Positions 26,509 to 35,565 of a stretch of DNA of 64,000 nucleotides are shown here, piece by piece (position 1 is the stretch's first letter; each line of letters begins with the position of its first letter). A program made the position numbers and the translations under genes. Origin of the DNA: Tabrizicola_A aquatica (GTDB lineage: Bacteria; Pseudomonadota; Alphaproteobacteria; Rhodobacterales; Rhodobacteraceae); assembly GCA_965194375.1 (NCBI GenBank), contig CBDAEL010000008.1; one strand, written 5' to 3'. The notes below the pieces were generated by a model. That model ran no database searches. It was not told the origin of the DNA and saw nothing but the letters and a program-made list of their open reading frames with translations.

Positions 26509-27448
26509 ACCCACGATTCACAGCTTTGGGCTCTGGCATCACTTTGCCCATAAGCCCGGCTTTGACTGCGTCGCCTATGCGGATCTCACCGCAGCGCTTG
26601 GGTTCAAAGGCATCAGCCTATCTTTGAACAACGCCAGTTATCGCCACCTTGGCGGCCGAGAGCCTTGGCGGATGGACCGCCTGCGGGCGCATCTACAGGG
26701 GCTTGGCTTCAGTCTGGAAGTGGACACTTCGGGGACAGACCCCGCCCATATGACCGAGCTTCTGGGGGTGGCGCATCGCATGGGGGCCACGTCGCTGCGC
26801 ACCTATACCCGCCACGCGGGCACCCCCAATGAGATGATGGCGGCGACGATCCGCGATCTGGCCGCGGTTGCCCCGGTTGCAAGCGATCTTGGCATCGTTA
26901 TCGTGTTGGAAAACCACGAGGATTTCACCGGTCCGGAATTGGCCCAGATTGTTGAGGCGGTGGGGCATCCCGCGCTGAAGATCCTCTATGACTATGGCAA
27001 CTCGCAGATGGTGCTGGAAGATCCCGAAGCCGCGTTAGAGGCGGTCTTGCCCCATGTGTATTCCGTCCATTTTAAGGACCACGTGATGGTGCGCCCCGAA
27101 GATGCGGGACAGCTTAGGGTGGCGGGCGTGCCGGTTGGTGATGGGGCCCTGCCCCTGACACGCCTGACCAAACGCCTGCTGGACCAAGGTCTGCGGCGGA
27201 TCACGTTTGAGAATGTCTGGGCCTACACGGCACCGATCCGCGCAAGCCGCGTGCCGTTGGCAGGCGTGACGCTGGGCGAAGGGGCGTTTGCTTTCGCCGA
27301 TCCGCCGTTTGATCCGGCCTTTCTTGTGCTTGACCAATCGCGGCTCTCGCCGGAGCAGTTGGTCGATCTTGAGCATCAGGCCTTGCTGCGCGGGACCGCC
27401 GCATTCCGTAAGGTCTTGACCGATTTGGGATGTGTGCTTCCCAGTTGA
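26498..27448 (+). CDS. Sugar phosphate isomerase/epimerase-like TIM-barrel protein
   Basis: A 316-residue AP-endonuclease-2-type TIM barrel. The metal-site pattern is visible: VLENHEDF (Glu/His), YDYGNSQM (Asp), HVYSVHFKDH (His-x-Lys-Asp-His) and the late RITFENVW (Glu). Relatives isomerise or epimerise sugars or keto acids. ATG at 26498 is preferred over 26489; both overlap the kinase gene. It ends the operon; substrate unknown. Confidence 0.85.
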   Translation: MQVEPTIHSFGLWHHFAHKPGFDCVAYADLTAALGFKGISLSLNNASYRHLGGREPWRMDRLRAHLQGLGFSLEVDTSGTDPAHMTELLGVAHRMGATSLRTYTRHAGTPNEMMAATIRDLAAVAPVASDLGIVIVLENHEDFTGPELAQIVEAVGHPALKILYDYGNSQMVLEDPEAALEAVLPHVYSVHFKDHVMVRPEDAGQLRVAGVPVGDGALPLTRLTKRLLDQGLRRITFENVWAYTAPIRASRVPLAGVTLGEGAFAFADPPFDPAFLVLDQSRLSPEQLVDLEHQALLRGTAAFRKVLTDLGCVLPS

Positions 27449-27554
27449 GGGTTTGGTGGCTGGTGTCGGTCGGGGCTTAAGGCAAGCCATGTCGCGAAGC
27501 GCGATGTGATCATGCTCTGTGAACGGCCTATAGCCGATCAAGCGGCGCGTTCCG

Positions 27555-29150
27555 CTACGACGCACGCCCCCAGCCCGCGCCCCCGGCTGAGCGCAGGTAA
27601 AGCCTGTCCCCTCGGTTCATGGTCACACCGATAAACTTGCTGACCAAGGGTTCAGACCCGCCGCCAGCGCGTTCGATCCAAACAGCCGCCGGGGCACCCG
27701 CGCCACCGCCGTCCATGCCCCAAGGCACGGTTTCTGGCCGTGTCTGTTGCAAATAGCCCGAAACGGTCAACCCATCGGCCAAGACCTCATAGACCCGCTC
27801 AATGGCCAACCCGCCCGCCGTGGCCCCCTCCCCGCCCGATCCCGGCACAAGCCGGGTGCCGACCACGCGCACCGGGCCGGTCATCTCCATAATCTCGCCC
27901 GAGATCAGCGCGCAGTTCGATCCGTGGCAATCGACACCGCTGGCACCTGCCGACCCACGCCCTGCGCCCATGCCGCCGCCCAAAATGTCGCCGGTCACGA
28001 AATAGCGCGGCTCGCCCGCGCGGCGGTGGTCAAAGCCGCCGATGCCAAAGGTAGGAAAGGAAATCTGGCTTCCCGCCGTCGAGAGATCTGGCGCGATCTG
28101 GGCCAGCGCCTTCAGCACCACATCTGCCACCGCCTGTTCGGTCAGATGGCGACAGGATACAGCGGCCGGCGCGCGCGGATTGATGAGGCTGTCTTTGGGC
28201 AAGACCAGCTCAATCGCTCGGTTGAACCCGTCATTCAGCAACTGATCCGGGGCAAAAACCGCCTGCACCGCGTAATGCGCCATCGAAATCGTTGAGGCGA
28301 CAGGGCAATTCAACCCATTCGCCCGCTGCGGCTCGGTCCCAGTGAAATTGGCGGTCAGCGTGCCGTCGCCGATCGTCACCTCGACCGCCAAACGCATGGG
28401 TTCGGCGCTAGCCGCATCATCCTCGATCAGGATTTCGGCACGGCATGACTTGCCCCGATAGGGGGAAAGCGCGGCGCGAATGAAAGTGTGGCTGTGGTCA
28501 AGGACGGCTGATTTGCGGGCAAGGAACCCCTCGACCCCGTACTTCTCGACCAAATCTGCGATCCGGCGCTCACCGGTGCGGCAGGCCGCAATCTGGGCGT
28601 TCAAATCCCCCGTGGTCGCCGCCGGATCGCGCAGGTTGCGCGCGATCACCGCCAAAAGATTGCGATCGGGCCTGCCCCGGTCATACAGCTTCATCGGCGG
28701 CAGGATCAGCCCTTCGCCAAAGACCTCAAGCGCCGTGGCATTTTCGGTTCCGGGTACCGGGCCGCCGACATCGACATGATGCGCGACAGTCGAGGTCACG
28801 GCGACCAAACGCCCCCCAACGACCACAGGCGAGAACAGCACGATGTCGGGCGTGTGCGAACAGCCCGCAAAAGGATCGTTGCAGATGATGATGTCACCAG
28901 CCCGCCAGCCGCTGATTGGGATCGTTTGAGTGATGTGGCGAAAGGCGGTGGACATGATGCCAAGCTGCGCCGGGATCGTGGGGGCTTGGGCGATCAGTTG
29001 GCCTTCGCTGTCCAAAAGCCCGCAGGCATAATCGATCATGTCCCAGATGATGGGCGAATAGGCCGCGCGGCGCAGGGTCGAGGACATTTCCTCGGCGATT
29101 GAGGCAATCTCATGCTGAAAGACATCGCGGTCGATGGGCGACAAAGTCAT
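27555..29150 (-). CDS. hyuB: Hydantoinase B/oxoprolinase subunit (HyuB)
   Basis: A 531-residue subunit of the ATP-dependent hydantoinase/oxoprolinase family. The N-terminal IDRDVFQHEIASIAEEM...LRRAAYSPIIWD and GDIIICNDPFAG blocks are diagnostic. With HyuA it would open a five-membered cyclic amide (N-methylhydantoin, 5-oxoproline or an analogue) at the cost of ATP, or act as an acetone carboxylase-like enzyme. Start codon overlaps the hyuA stop (ATGA). Confidence 0.9.
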   Translation of the reverse strand: MTLSPIDRDVFQHEIASIAEEMSSTLRRAAYSPIIWDMIDYACGLLDSEGQLIAQAPTIPAQLGIMSTAFRHITQTIPISGWRAGDIIICNDPFAGCSHTPDIVLFSPVVVGGRLVAVTSTVAHHVDVGGPVPGTENATALEVFGEGLILPPMKLYDRGRPDRNLLAVIARNLRDPAATTGDLNAQIAACRTGERRIADLVEKYGVEGFLARKSAVLDHSHTFIRAALSPYRGKSCRAEILIEDDAASAEPMRLAVEVTIGDGTLTANFTGTEPQRANGLNCPVASTISMAHYAVQAVFAPDQLLNDGFNRAIELVLPKDSLINPRAPAAVSCRHLTEQAVADVVLKALAQIAPDLSTAGSQISFPTFGIGGFDHRRAGEPRYFVTGDILGGGMGAGRGSAGASGVDCHGSNCALISGEIMEMTGPVRVVGTRLVPGSGGEGATAGGLAIERVYEVLADGLTVSGYLQQTRPETVPWGMDGGGAGAPAAVWIERAGGGSEPLVSKFIGVTMNRGDRLYLRSAGGAGWGRAS

Positions 29151-31207
29151 GCGCGACCCTCCAAAACCAAAAGCGCCCCATCGTCCAAGACCTGCAGAAA
29201 TTGGCCGGGGAACACGACCGTGGTGCTGTCTTTTTGGGAAATGAGAAGCGGGCCGTTCAGCCTTTGACCCGGCGCAAGGCTGGCGCGGTCATTTACAGAG
29301 ACGGTCGTAGGGTGCAGCGGATCCTCCAAGATGATCGACCGACTGCGGACGTTCGACGCAGATGCCACCTCGACTGGCGCTGGTGCCGCGCGCGACAGCT
29401 TGCCCGTCGCCTCGATCGACAGGCCGCGAAATTCAATCGGAGCGGAGGGGTCAGAATGACCGTAAAGCTCGCGGTGCTGGCGGTGGAACAGCGTGGCAAG
29501 GCCCTCTCGGTTCACCCCGCCCTTCAGCAAACGCCGCGGAATGTCGACCGCCAGATCGTGCCATTGCCCAATGTGGCGCATATCGGCCTTGAGGCGGAAG
29601 CCTTGGTCACGGCGCGGCACGCCGTCTGCGTCTAACAGCGCCGCGGTGCGCCGTTGCAGGGTGTCAAAGCCATCAAGCACCAACGCGTCCGCGACAGTGG
29701 CCAAAGGGTGGTGAAAGTGCATCTGATCGCGATGGCAAAGATCGGCGGCCAACAGGCCTTCGGCCGCAAAGATGCCGGGATAGCGCGGCACGAGGAGCCC
29801 CGCCATCTTGAGATCGCGCGCAATCATTGCGCCGTAAAGCGGCCCAGCCCCTCCGGCCGGAATGAGGTAATGGCGACGCAAATCCAACCCACGCTCAACA
29901 GCAAGCTTGCGCACGGCCTGCACAAGAGCGGCATTGGCAACGCGGATGACACCAAAGGCCGCCGCCTCGACTGCGATCTTAAGAGGTGCCGCGACATGTT
30001 CTGATAAGGCCTGACGCGCAAGGCCCTCATCAAGGGTCATGTCGCCGCCCAGATAGTCTTTGGGCGCCAGCCAGCCCAACACCACCGCCGCATCTGTCAC
30101 CGTCGGGCGGGTTCCGCCCATGCCGTAACAGGCGGGCCCCGGAACCGCCCCAGCCGAGGCAGGCCCCACCCGCAAGGCGCCGCCCGCATCCACCCACGCG
30201 ATGGATCCGCCACCGTTCGAGACGGTTTCAACATCAATCGTCGGCAGGCGGATAGGCTGGCCATCCATCACCCGCTCGCGCCGGATGCCCGTGCGCCCGG
30301 CCTTGACCGCCGCCAGATCCGCCGAGGTGCCGCCCACATCCAACGCCACGGCGGCCTTGAGCCCCGCCCGTTGCAAGAGCGCTTCGGCGGCAATCACCCC
30401 GCCAGAGAGGCCCGAGGTCAGCAAATGCCCGGGGTTGCGTTGCGCGGCCTCAAAGGTCGCGACGCCCCCGTCGGAGCGCATCAACAAAAACCGGCCCCGA
30501 AACCCCATGCGCTGCAGCGCGGCCTCAAGCCCCGTGACATAGCGCGACACGATCGGGCCGATATAGGCCACCGTTGCCGTGGTCGAGGCTCGGCGCCACT
30601 CTTCGGGGCGGGGGTCGGTTTCATGCGACAGGAAAATTGGCAGATCAGGAAATCTGGACTTAATGCCTTCGGCAAGTGCCTGTTCGTGGCAGGGGTTCAG
30701 AAACGAAAAGCTCAGTGAAATCGCCACAGCTTCGGGCTTTAGGCGGTCGATGTCGTCCAAACAGCCCATGATCGCCGCTTGCGTCAGCGCGCGCGTGACC
30801 GTGCCGAAGGCGTCGCTGCCTTCAGCGATCTCGATGACCTGTGTTTTGGGGATGACAGGGGCGGGTTTGTCTTGGAACAGGGCATAGGTGCGGGGGCGGA
30901 TTTGATTGCCGATTTCCAGCACATCGCCTTGGCCCTGCGGCACGATCAACGCCGCGCGCGCACCGGCCCGCGTCAAAAGCGCGTTGATGCCAACCGTGAA
31001 GCCATGGACGAAAAGATCAACATCCCCAACCGACAGACCCGCAGCTTGGGTGATCTTGGCAATACCCGCCTCAATGCCCGCCGTGCTGCCGCGCGCACCT
31101 GTCGAGACTTTATCAACATGGGTGGCGGCAGGGCGACCTGAGCCCGCCCCAATCGTGAGGATCAGATCGGTAAAGGTTCCGCCAACATCGGCGGCCAGCG
31201 TGATCAT
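29147..31207 (-). CDS. hyuA: Hydantoinase A/oxoprolinase subunit (HyuA)
   Basis: A 686-residue ATPase subunit with actin-like fold. It starts MITLAADVGGTFTDLIL (phosphate-1 motif). The later KAAVALDVGGTSADLA is the second phosphate motif, and GGAGPLYGA follows near the C-terminal domain. ATG at 31207 is used as the conserved N-terminus starts there. It leads the hyuAB operon, divergent from alr and convergent with the dehydrogenase/kinase/isomerase operon. No transporter or regulator for the substrate lies next to it. Confidence 0.9.
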   Translation of the reverse strand: MITLAADVGGTFTDLILTIGAGSGRPAATHVDKVSTGARGSTAGIEAGIAKITQAAGLSVGDVDLFVHGFTVGINALLTRAGARAALIVPQGQGDVLEIGNQIRPRTYALFQDKPAPVIPKTQVIEIAEGSDAFGTVTRALTQAAIMGCLDDIDRLKPEAVAISLSFSFLNPCHEQALAEGIKSRFPDLPIFLSHETDPRPEEWRRASTTATVAYIGPIVSRYVTGLEAALQRMGFRGRFLLMRSDGGVATFEAAQRNPGHLLTSGLSGGVIAAEALLQRAGLKAAVALDVGGTSADLAAVKAGRTGIRRERVMDGQPIRLPTIDVETVSNGGGSIAWVDAGGALRVGPASAGAVPGPACYGMGGTRPTVTDAAVVLGWLAPKDYLGGDMTLDEGLARQALSEHVAAPLKIAVEAAAFGVIRVANAALVQAVRKLAVERGLDLRRHYLIPAGGAGPLYGAMIARDLKMAGLLVPRYPGIFAAEGLLAADLCHRDQMHFHHPLATVADALVLDGFDTLQRRTAALLDADGVPRRDQGFRLKADMRHIGQWHDLAVDIPRRLLKGGVNREGLATLFHRQHRELYGHSDPSAPIEFRGLSIEATGKLSRAAPAPVEVASASNVRSRSIILEDPLHPTTVSVNDRASLAPGQRLNGPLLISQKDSTTVVFPGQFLQVLDDGALLVLEGRA

Positions 31208-31434
31208 GGTGAGCCCTTTGCGCCTTGTGTCCCTATCCGCTTGGCATGAAACTCGTAACCATGGCGTCACCGGGTGTAAAGCTGTCGCGGGCACTCAAGA
31301 CAGCGGCGGACCACGACGGCCCTCTGCCGCGACCGCCCCGCCGGGGCTTGTGGCTTGACAAGCGGGCCGCCACGGCGAGGCTGATACAAAATTCCCCCTT
31401 GACCCCAGAGCCCCGCCAGTCAAAACCCCTGCCC

Positions 31435-32484
31435 ATGTCCACAGCTCATCTGACCATCGATCTTGACGCAATCGTCACCAACTGGCGCGCGCTTGACCGC
31501 GCCTCGGCTTCGGGCGTGCAAACCGCCGCCGTGGTCAAGGCCGATGCCTATGGCCTTGGTGTCAAGCGGGTGTCGCAGGCGCTGGCGCGCGCCGGAGCGC
31601 GGCGGTTTTTCGTGGCGGCCGCCGAAGAAGGCGCCGCGGTGCGGCAGGCCTTGGGACCGGGACCGCAGATCAACATCCTGTCAGGCCACATGGCGGGCGA
31701 CACCGACATGATCGCCGATCTGGACCTGACACCAATGCTCAACAGTCTGGATCAGGTGACGCGTCATCTGGAATCGCTGCCCGGCCATGCCTTTGGCGTG
31801 CAGCTCAACACCGGCATGAACCGGCTGGGCATGGACGAGATGGAATGGGAGGCCGTGGCCCCCTATCTGCTGGACGCAGGCCCCGAGTTGTTGATGTCGC
31901 ATCTGGCCTGCGCCGATGAGCCGGATCATCCGTTGAACGAAACCCAGCTTGCGCGCTTTCATGCCATGACCGACGGCGCAGCGGTGCCTCGGTCTTTGGC
32001 GGCAACGGGCGGAATTCTGATGGGGCCGCGCTATCACTTTGATCTGACGCGCCCGGGCATCGGCCTTTATGGCGGCTGGCCCTATGAAGCGGCCTTGCCA
32101 GTGGTGACCCTGTCGATCCCTGTGGTGCAAACGCGCGAGATCGCGGCCGGTCAGCCGGTGGGTTATTCCTGCGCTTGGGTGGCCGAACAGCCCTCTGTCA
32201 TCGCGACACTCGCGGCCGGCTATGCCGATGGGCTGATGCGCACCCTGTCCAACACGGCCGTGCTCTGGGATGGCGACACGCCCTGCCCCTTGGTCGGCCG
32301 TGTCTCGATGGATCTGATCACCGTCGACATCACCCATCTGCGCGAGGTTCCGCGCTATCTGGATATCTTGGGCCCGCATCAGGGCGTGGATGATCTGGCC
32401 GATATGGCCAAGACCATCAGCTATGAGATCCTGACCCATTTTGGCGCGCGCTATTCGCGCCGGTATCTTGAGGGGCGCGCGTGA
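31435..32484 (+). CDS. alr: Alanine racemase
   Basis: A 349-residue PLP enzyme giving D-alanine for peptidoglycan. The PLP lysine is K35 in AAVVKADAYGLG. The barrel domain continues with FGVQLNTGMNRLGM and the C-terminal domain holds QPVGYSCAW (catalytic Tyr) and GRVSMDLITVDIT. ATG at 31435 is used; the upstream frame (31225 on) lies in the divergent promoter region and lacks similarity. The stop overlaps the next GTG start (GTGA), coupling it to mlaE. Confidence 0.94.
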   Translation: MSTAHLTIDLDAIVTNWRALDRASASGVQTAAVVKADAYGLGVKRVSQALARAGARRFFVAAAEEGAAVRQALGPGPQINILSGHMAGDTDMIADLDLTPMLNSLDQVTRHLESLPGHAFGVQLNTGMNRLGMDEMEWEAVAPYLLDAGPELLMSHLACADEPDHPLNETQLARFHAMTDGAAVPRSLAATGGILMGPRYHFDLTRPGIGLYGGWPYEAALPVVTLSIPVVQTREIAAGQPVGYSCAWVAEQPSVIATLAAGYADGLMRTLSNTAVLWDGDTPCPLVGRVSMDLITVDITHLREVPRYLDILGPHQGVDDLADMAKTISYEILTHFGARYSRRYLEGRA

Positions 32485-33272
32485 CGGGGGCGGTCGTGAC
32501 CGGGGCGCTCGCCGCGCTTGGTCGTCCGGTGCTGGCCGCCTTGGCGGCCTTTGGCCGGGTGGCGATCTATGCTGCCCAGACCATCAGCCATCTTGTCCGC
32601 CCGCCGTTTTACACGCGCGAGTTCTTGTCGGCGCTGTTGCATGTCGGCTGGCTGTCCTTGCCCGTGGTTGGGCTGACGGCGATCTTCACCGGCGGGGCGC
32701 TCGCCTTGCAGATCTATGCCGGCGGTCAGCGCTTCAACGCTGAAGCTGTGGTGCCGCAGATCGTCGCCATCGGCATGGTGCGCGAGTTGGGTCCGGTGTT
32801 GGTGGGCCTGATGATTGCCGCGCGCGTGACCTCATCCATCGCGGCTGAAATTGCCACGATGAAGGTGACCGAACAGATCGATGCTTTGGTAACTTTGTCC
32901 ACCAACCCGATGAAATATCTCACAGTTCCGCGCGTTCTGGCTGGCACTTTGACAGTGCCTTTGCTGGTGGCGGTGGGCGATGTGATTGGCATCATGGGCG
33001 GCTTTCTGGTCGCCACCGGTCAGCTTGGGTTTAACAAGGCCACCTATATTCAGACCACGCTCGACTTTCTGGAAAGTGCCGACGTGATCTCGTCTTTGGC
33101 CAAGGGCGCGGTCTTTGGCTTTATCGCCACCCTGATCGGCTGCTATCACGGCATGGCCTCGGGACGCGGGGCGATGGGGGTCGGTGGGGCCACGAAAACC
33201 GCTGTGGCGGCCGCCTCGATCCTGATCTTGGCCGCGAATTTCCTTCTGACATCGGTGATGTTCACGCCATGA
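32481..33272 (+). CDS. mlaE: MlaE-family lipid ABC transporter permease
   Basis: A 263-residue inner-membrane permease (about five to six hydrophobic segments) of the Mla/Mce phospholipid transport family. Diagnostic blocks: ALLHVGWLSLPVVGLTAIFTG, RELGPVLVGLMIAARVTSSIAAEI and the EQIDALV loop that contacts the ATPase. GTG start overlaps the alr stop. It is followed by MlaF with an ATGA overlap. The MlaD partner is encoded apart at 46452-46922. Confidence 0.92.
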   Translation: MTGAVVTGALAALGRPVLAALAAFGRVAIYAAQTISHLVRPPFYTREFLSALLHVGWLSLPVVGLTAIFTGGALALQIYAGGQRFNAEAVVPQIVAIGMVRELGPVLVGLMIAARVTSSIAAEIATMKVTEQIDALVTLSTNPMKYLTVPRVLAGTLTVPLLVAVGDVIGIMGGFLVATGQLGFNKATYIQTTLDFLESADVISSLAKGAVFGFIATLIGCYHGMASGRGAMGVGGATKTAVAAASILILAANFLLTSVMFTP

Positions 33273-34015
33273 TCGAACTCTCGGGTGTCACCAAATCCTT
33301 CGGGTCAAAACAGGTTCTGCGCGGCATCGATCTGCGGCTGGACAAGGGCCAGTCGCTGGTGGTGATCGGCGGGTCGGGCACCGGGAAATCGGTGCTGTTG
33401 AAGTGCATTCTGGGCCTTGTGCGACCCGATGAGGGGCTGATCACGCTGGAGGGGCAGAACGTGCTGACCGCCGAACGTGAGGCGTTTCTGGCGCGGTTTG
33501 GCATGCTGTTTCAGGGCGGCGCGCTGTTTGACAGCCTTCGGGTTTGGGAAAACGTGGCGTTTCGCCTGATGCGTGGGCCTTTGAAGCAGCCCAAAGACGA
33601 AGCGCGCGAGATTGCCGTTGAAAAGCTACGCCGGGTGGGTCTCGGCCCCGAAACCGCCGATCTGTTCCCTGCCGAATTGTCGGGCGGCATGCAAAAGCGC
33701 GTCGGACTGGCCCGCGCCATTGCGGCCGAGCCCGAGATCATTTTCTTCGATGAACCCACCACCGGGCTTGATCCGATCATGGCGGGCGTCATCAACGCCT
33801 TGATCCGCGAGATCGTGACTGAGATGGGCGCGACGGCCATCACCATCACCCATGACATGACCTCGGTGCGCGCCATTGCCGACCGGGTGGCCATGCTGCA
33901 TGACGGGCTGATCCGCTGGAACGGGCCCGTGGGCGAGATGGACAGCACGCCTGACCCCTATGTGCAGCAGTTCATCCATGGCCGGGCGACAGGGCCGATT
34001 GCGGCGGTGCGCTAG
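33269..34015 (+). CDS. mlaF: MlaF-family lipid ABC transporter ATPase
   Basis: A 248-residue ATPase for the adjacent MlaE permease. Walker A GGSGTGKSV, signature LSGGMQKRVGLARAIA, Walker B IIFFDEPTTGLDP, and the switch His in ITITHDM are intact. The Mla system moves phospholipids between the outer and inner membranes. The start overlaps mlaE by four bases. A MlaB (STAS) gene is not seen next to it. Confidence 0.92.
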   Translation: MIELSGVTKSFGSKQVLRGIDLRLDKGQSLVVIGGSGTGKSVLLKCILGLVRPDEGLITLEGQNVLTAEREAFLARFGMLFQGGALFDSLRVWENVAFRLMRGPLKQPKDEAREIAVEKLRRVGLGPETADLFPAELSGGMQKRVGLARAIAAEPEIIFFDEPTTGLDPIMAGVINALIREIVTEMGATAITITHDMTSVRAIADRVAMLHDGLIRWNGPVGEMDSTPDPYVQQFIHGRATGPIAAVR

Positions 34016-34229
34016 GGCGATTCTGTGGGTTGCATGGCCGTTACCCGCCCCGGTTGCGCAACTGTTGCCAGGCCGGAAACAACGCAGCTTCTCCACAGGA
34101 ATTTGTCGCAGGATTTCAAGGCCCTGCCCCATTTTCGTTGCAAATTTTCCTTAATTCGCAATGCTCACGCTAAGAATTTTGGGCCGGGAACAGGCCTGTT
34201 ATTGGGCCAGATTTTGGGGTTTGTGTGGA

Positions 34230-34997
34230 ATGGTTTGGAAGATCGTCGGACGTTTGCGCGCTGCGCACGCGGTTTTGAACGCTGTGTCCGTGTCACTGGT
34301 TGGGATCGTGGCGTCGGCGCTGGTGGTGGCCAGCCTTTTGGCCGCCTTCGAGGTGATCCCTTGGCCGCAGATTGCCCTCTTTTTCGGTGGGCAGGCGGTG
34401 CCGCAAGCGGGCATGTGGCTGCAGCTGGGCCTAACGGGGTTGATGCTCCTGTTGCTGTTCTATCTGCCCGCCAATCTGCGGATTTCCCGGCTGGAACGCA
34501 GCCACCGCAGCTTTGCCATGGATATGCATGACGTGGCGCGCGCCTATGCCCATGCCCATGCCTCTGACCGCAAGGGCGTGTTTGGCCTGTCGTCCGAGTT
34601 TGAGGGCATGAAGGCGCGGCTCCAGCATCTGCGCGAACACCCGGACCTGCGTCATCTGGAGCCCGAGCTTTTGCAGCTCGCGGCGCAAATGAGCTTTGAG
34701 ACGCGCGAGCTTGCGCAGACCTATTCCAATGAAAAGGTCAGTCGCGCCAAGGACTTTCTGCGCCAACGCCAGCAAGAGGTGCAAGCCCTGACCGACCGTC
34801 TGGCGGCGGCCCGCACCACCTGCGCCGAGCTTCGCCGCTGGTTGCAGGATGTCGAGGCCGAAGAGCGGCAGGCCCAGACCCAGATCAAGCGGCTGGAGGC
34901 TGACCTTAAGGAAATCCTGCCCACGCTTGGTTATGATTTCGATCTTGAAGATCACCGAGAGCAAAACGTGGTGCAACTGCCGAAACCCGGCAAGTAA
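34230..34997 (+). CDS. Membrane-anchored coiled-coil protein, unknown function
   Basis: A protein of about 255 residues with two N-terminal membrane segments (VSLVGIVASALVVASLLAAF and GLTGLMLLLLFYLPAN) and a long charged helical region that should form a coiled coil (EKVSRAKDFLRQRQ to KRLEADLKEIL). Relatives in Rhodobacteraceae are sometimes called DNA repair protein, apparently because of the nearby radA, but no repair motif is visible. ATG at 34161 gives 278 residues; neither start has a good ribosome site. The preceding 214 bases hold no other gene. Confidence 0.7.
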   Translation: MVWKIVGRLRAAHAVLNAVSVSLVGIVASALVVASLLAAFEVIPWPQIALFFGGQAVPQAGMWLQLGLTGLMLLLLFYLPANLRISRLERSHRSFAMDMHDVARAYAHAHASDRKGVFGLSSEFEGMKARLQHLREHPDLRHLEPELLQLAAQMSFETRELAQTYSNEKVSRAKDFLRQRQQEVQALTDRLAAARTTCAELRRWLQDVEAEERQAQTQIKRLEADLKEILPTLGYDFDLEDHREQNVVQLPKPGK

Positions 34998-35039
34998 CCC
35001 GCGCTTGACATTGCGCCCGCCCCACGGCGAGGTCAGGGG

Positions 35040-35477
35040 ATGAGATACCTGAACCTGTGCCTTTTGGTCCTGTTCCCGATTGCGTGGTTCGCGCCCCTGA
35101 TGCGCGCGGCCGTGCTGCCGATCTTTGGCATGGACGAAATCTCGATCATTACCGGGTTGCAAGCGCTTTGGGCCACCGATGCGGTCTTGGCGCTGGTGGT
35201 GACGTTTCTGGCCGTCTTTGCGCCGATGGCCAAGGTGGTGGGCGTCGCCTTGGTGGATTTCGGGCTTCTGGCGCCGCGCGTGATGCCGGTCTTGCAGGTG
35301 ATGGGCAAACTTGCGATGGCGGATGTGTTTTTGTTGGCGATTTACATCGTTCTCATCAAAGGGGCGGGGCTGGTGACGGTGGAAACCGCTTGGGGGCTTT
35401 ATCTGTTCACCGGCTGCATTCTGGCCTCGCTCGTGCTGTCGCATCGCGGACCTTCCGGGGCGGCTCATCGAGCCTGA
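35040..35477 (+). CDS. PqiA-family membrane protein (single domain)
   Basis: A 145-residue protein with about four membrane segments, matching one half of paraquat-inducible protein A. The N-terminus MRYLNLCLLVLFPIAWFAP, then SIITGLQALW and MADVFLLAIYIVLIK fits the family. PqiA proteins accompany MCE-type lipid transporters (PqiB). Here it lies 1 kb behind mlaEF, so an accessory role in envelope lipid transport is a fair inference. No zinc-ribbon cysteines of full-length PqiA are present. Confidence 0.78.
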   Translation: MRYLNLCLLVLFPIAWFAPLMRAAVLPIFGMDEISIITGLQALWATDAVLALVVTFLAVFAPMAKVVGVALVDFGLLAPRVMPVLQVMGKLAMADVFLLAIYIVLIKGAGLVTVETAWGLYLFTGCILASLVLSHRGPSGAAHRA

Positions 35478-35565
35478 CGGCACTCTTCGCGCGCAACCGG
35501 TGCCGTTCTTCCGACGAATGCCCGTATGGGCTTGAGGAGGGGCGCGTTTCAAGGCAACAAGACGT

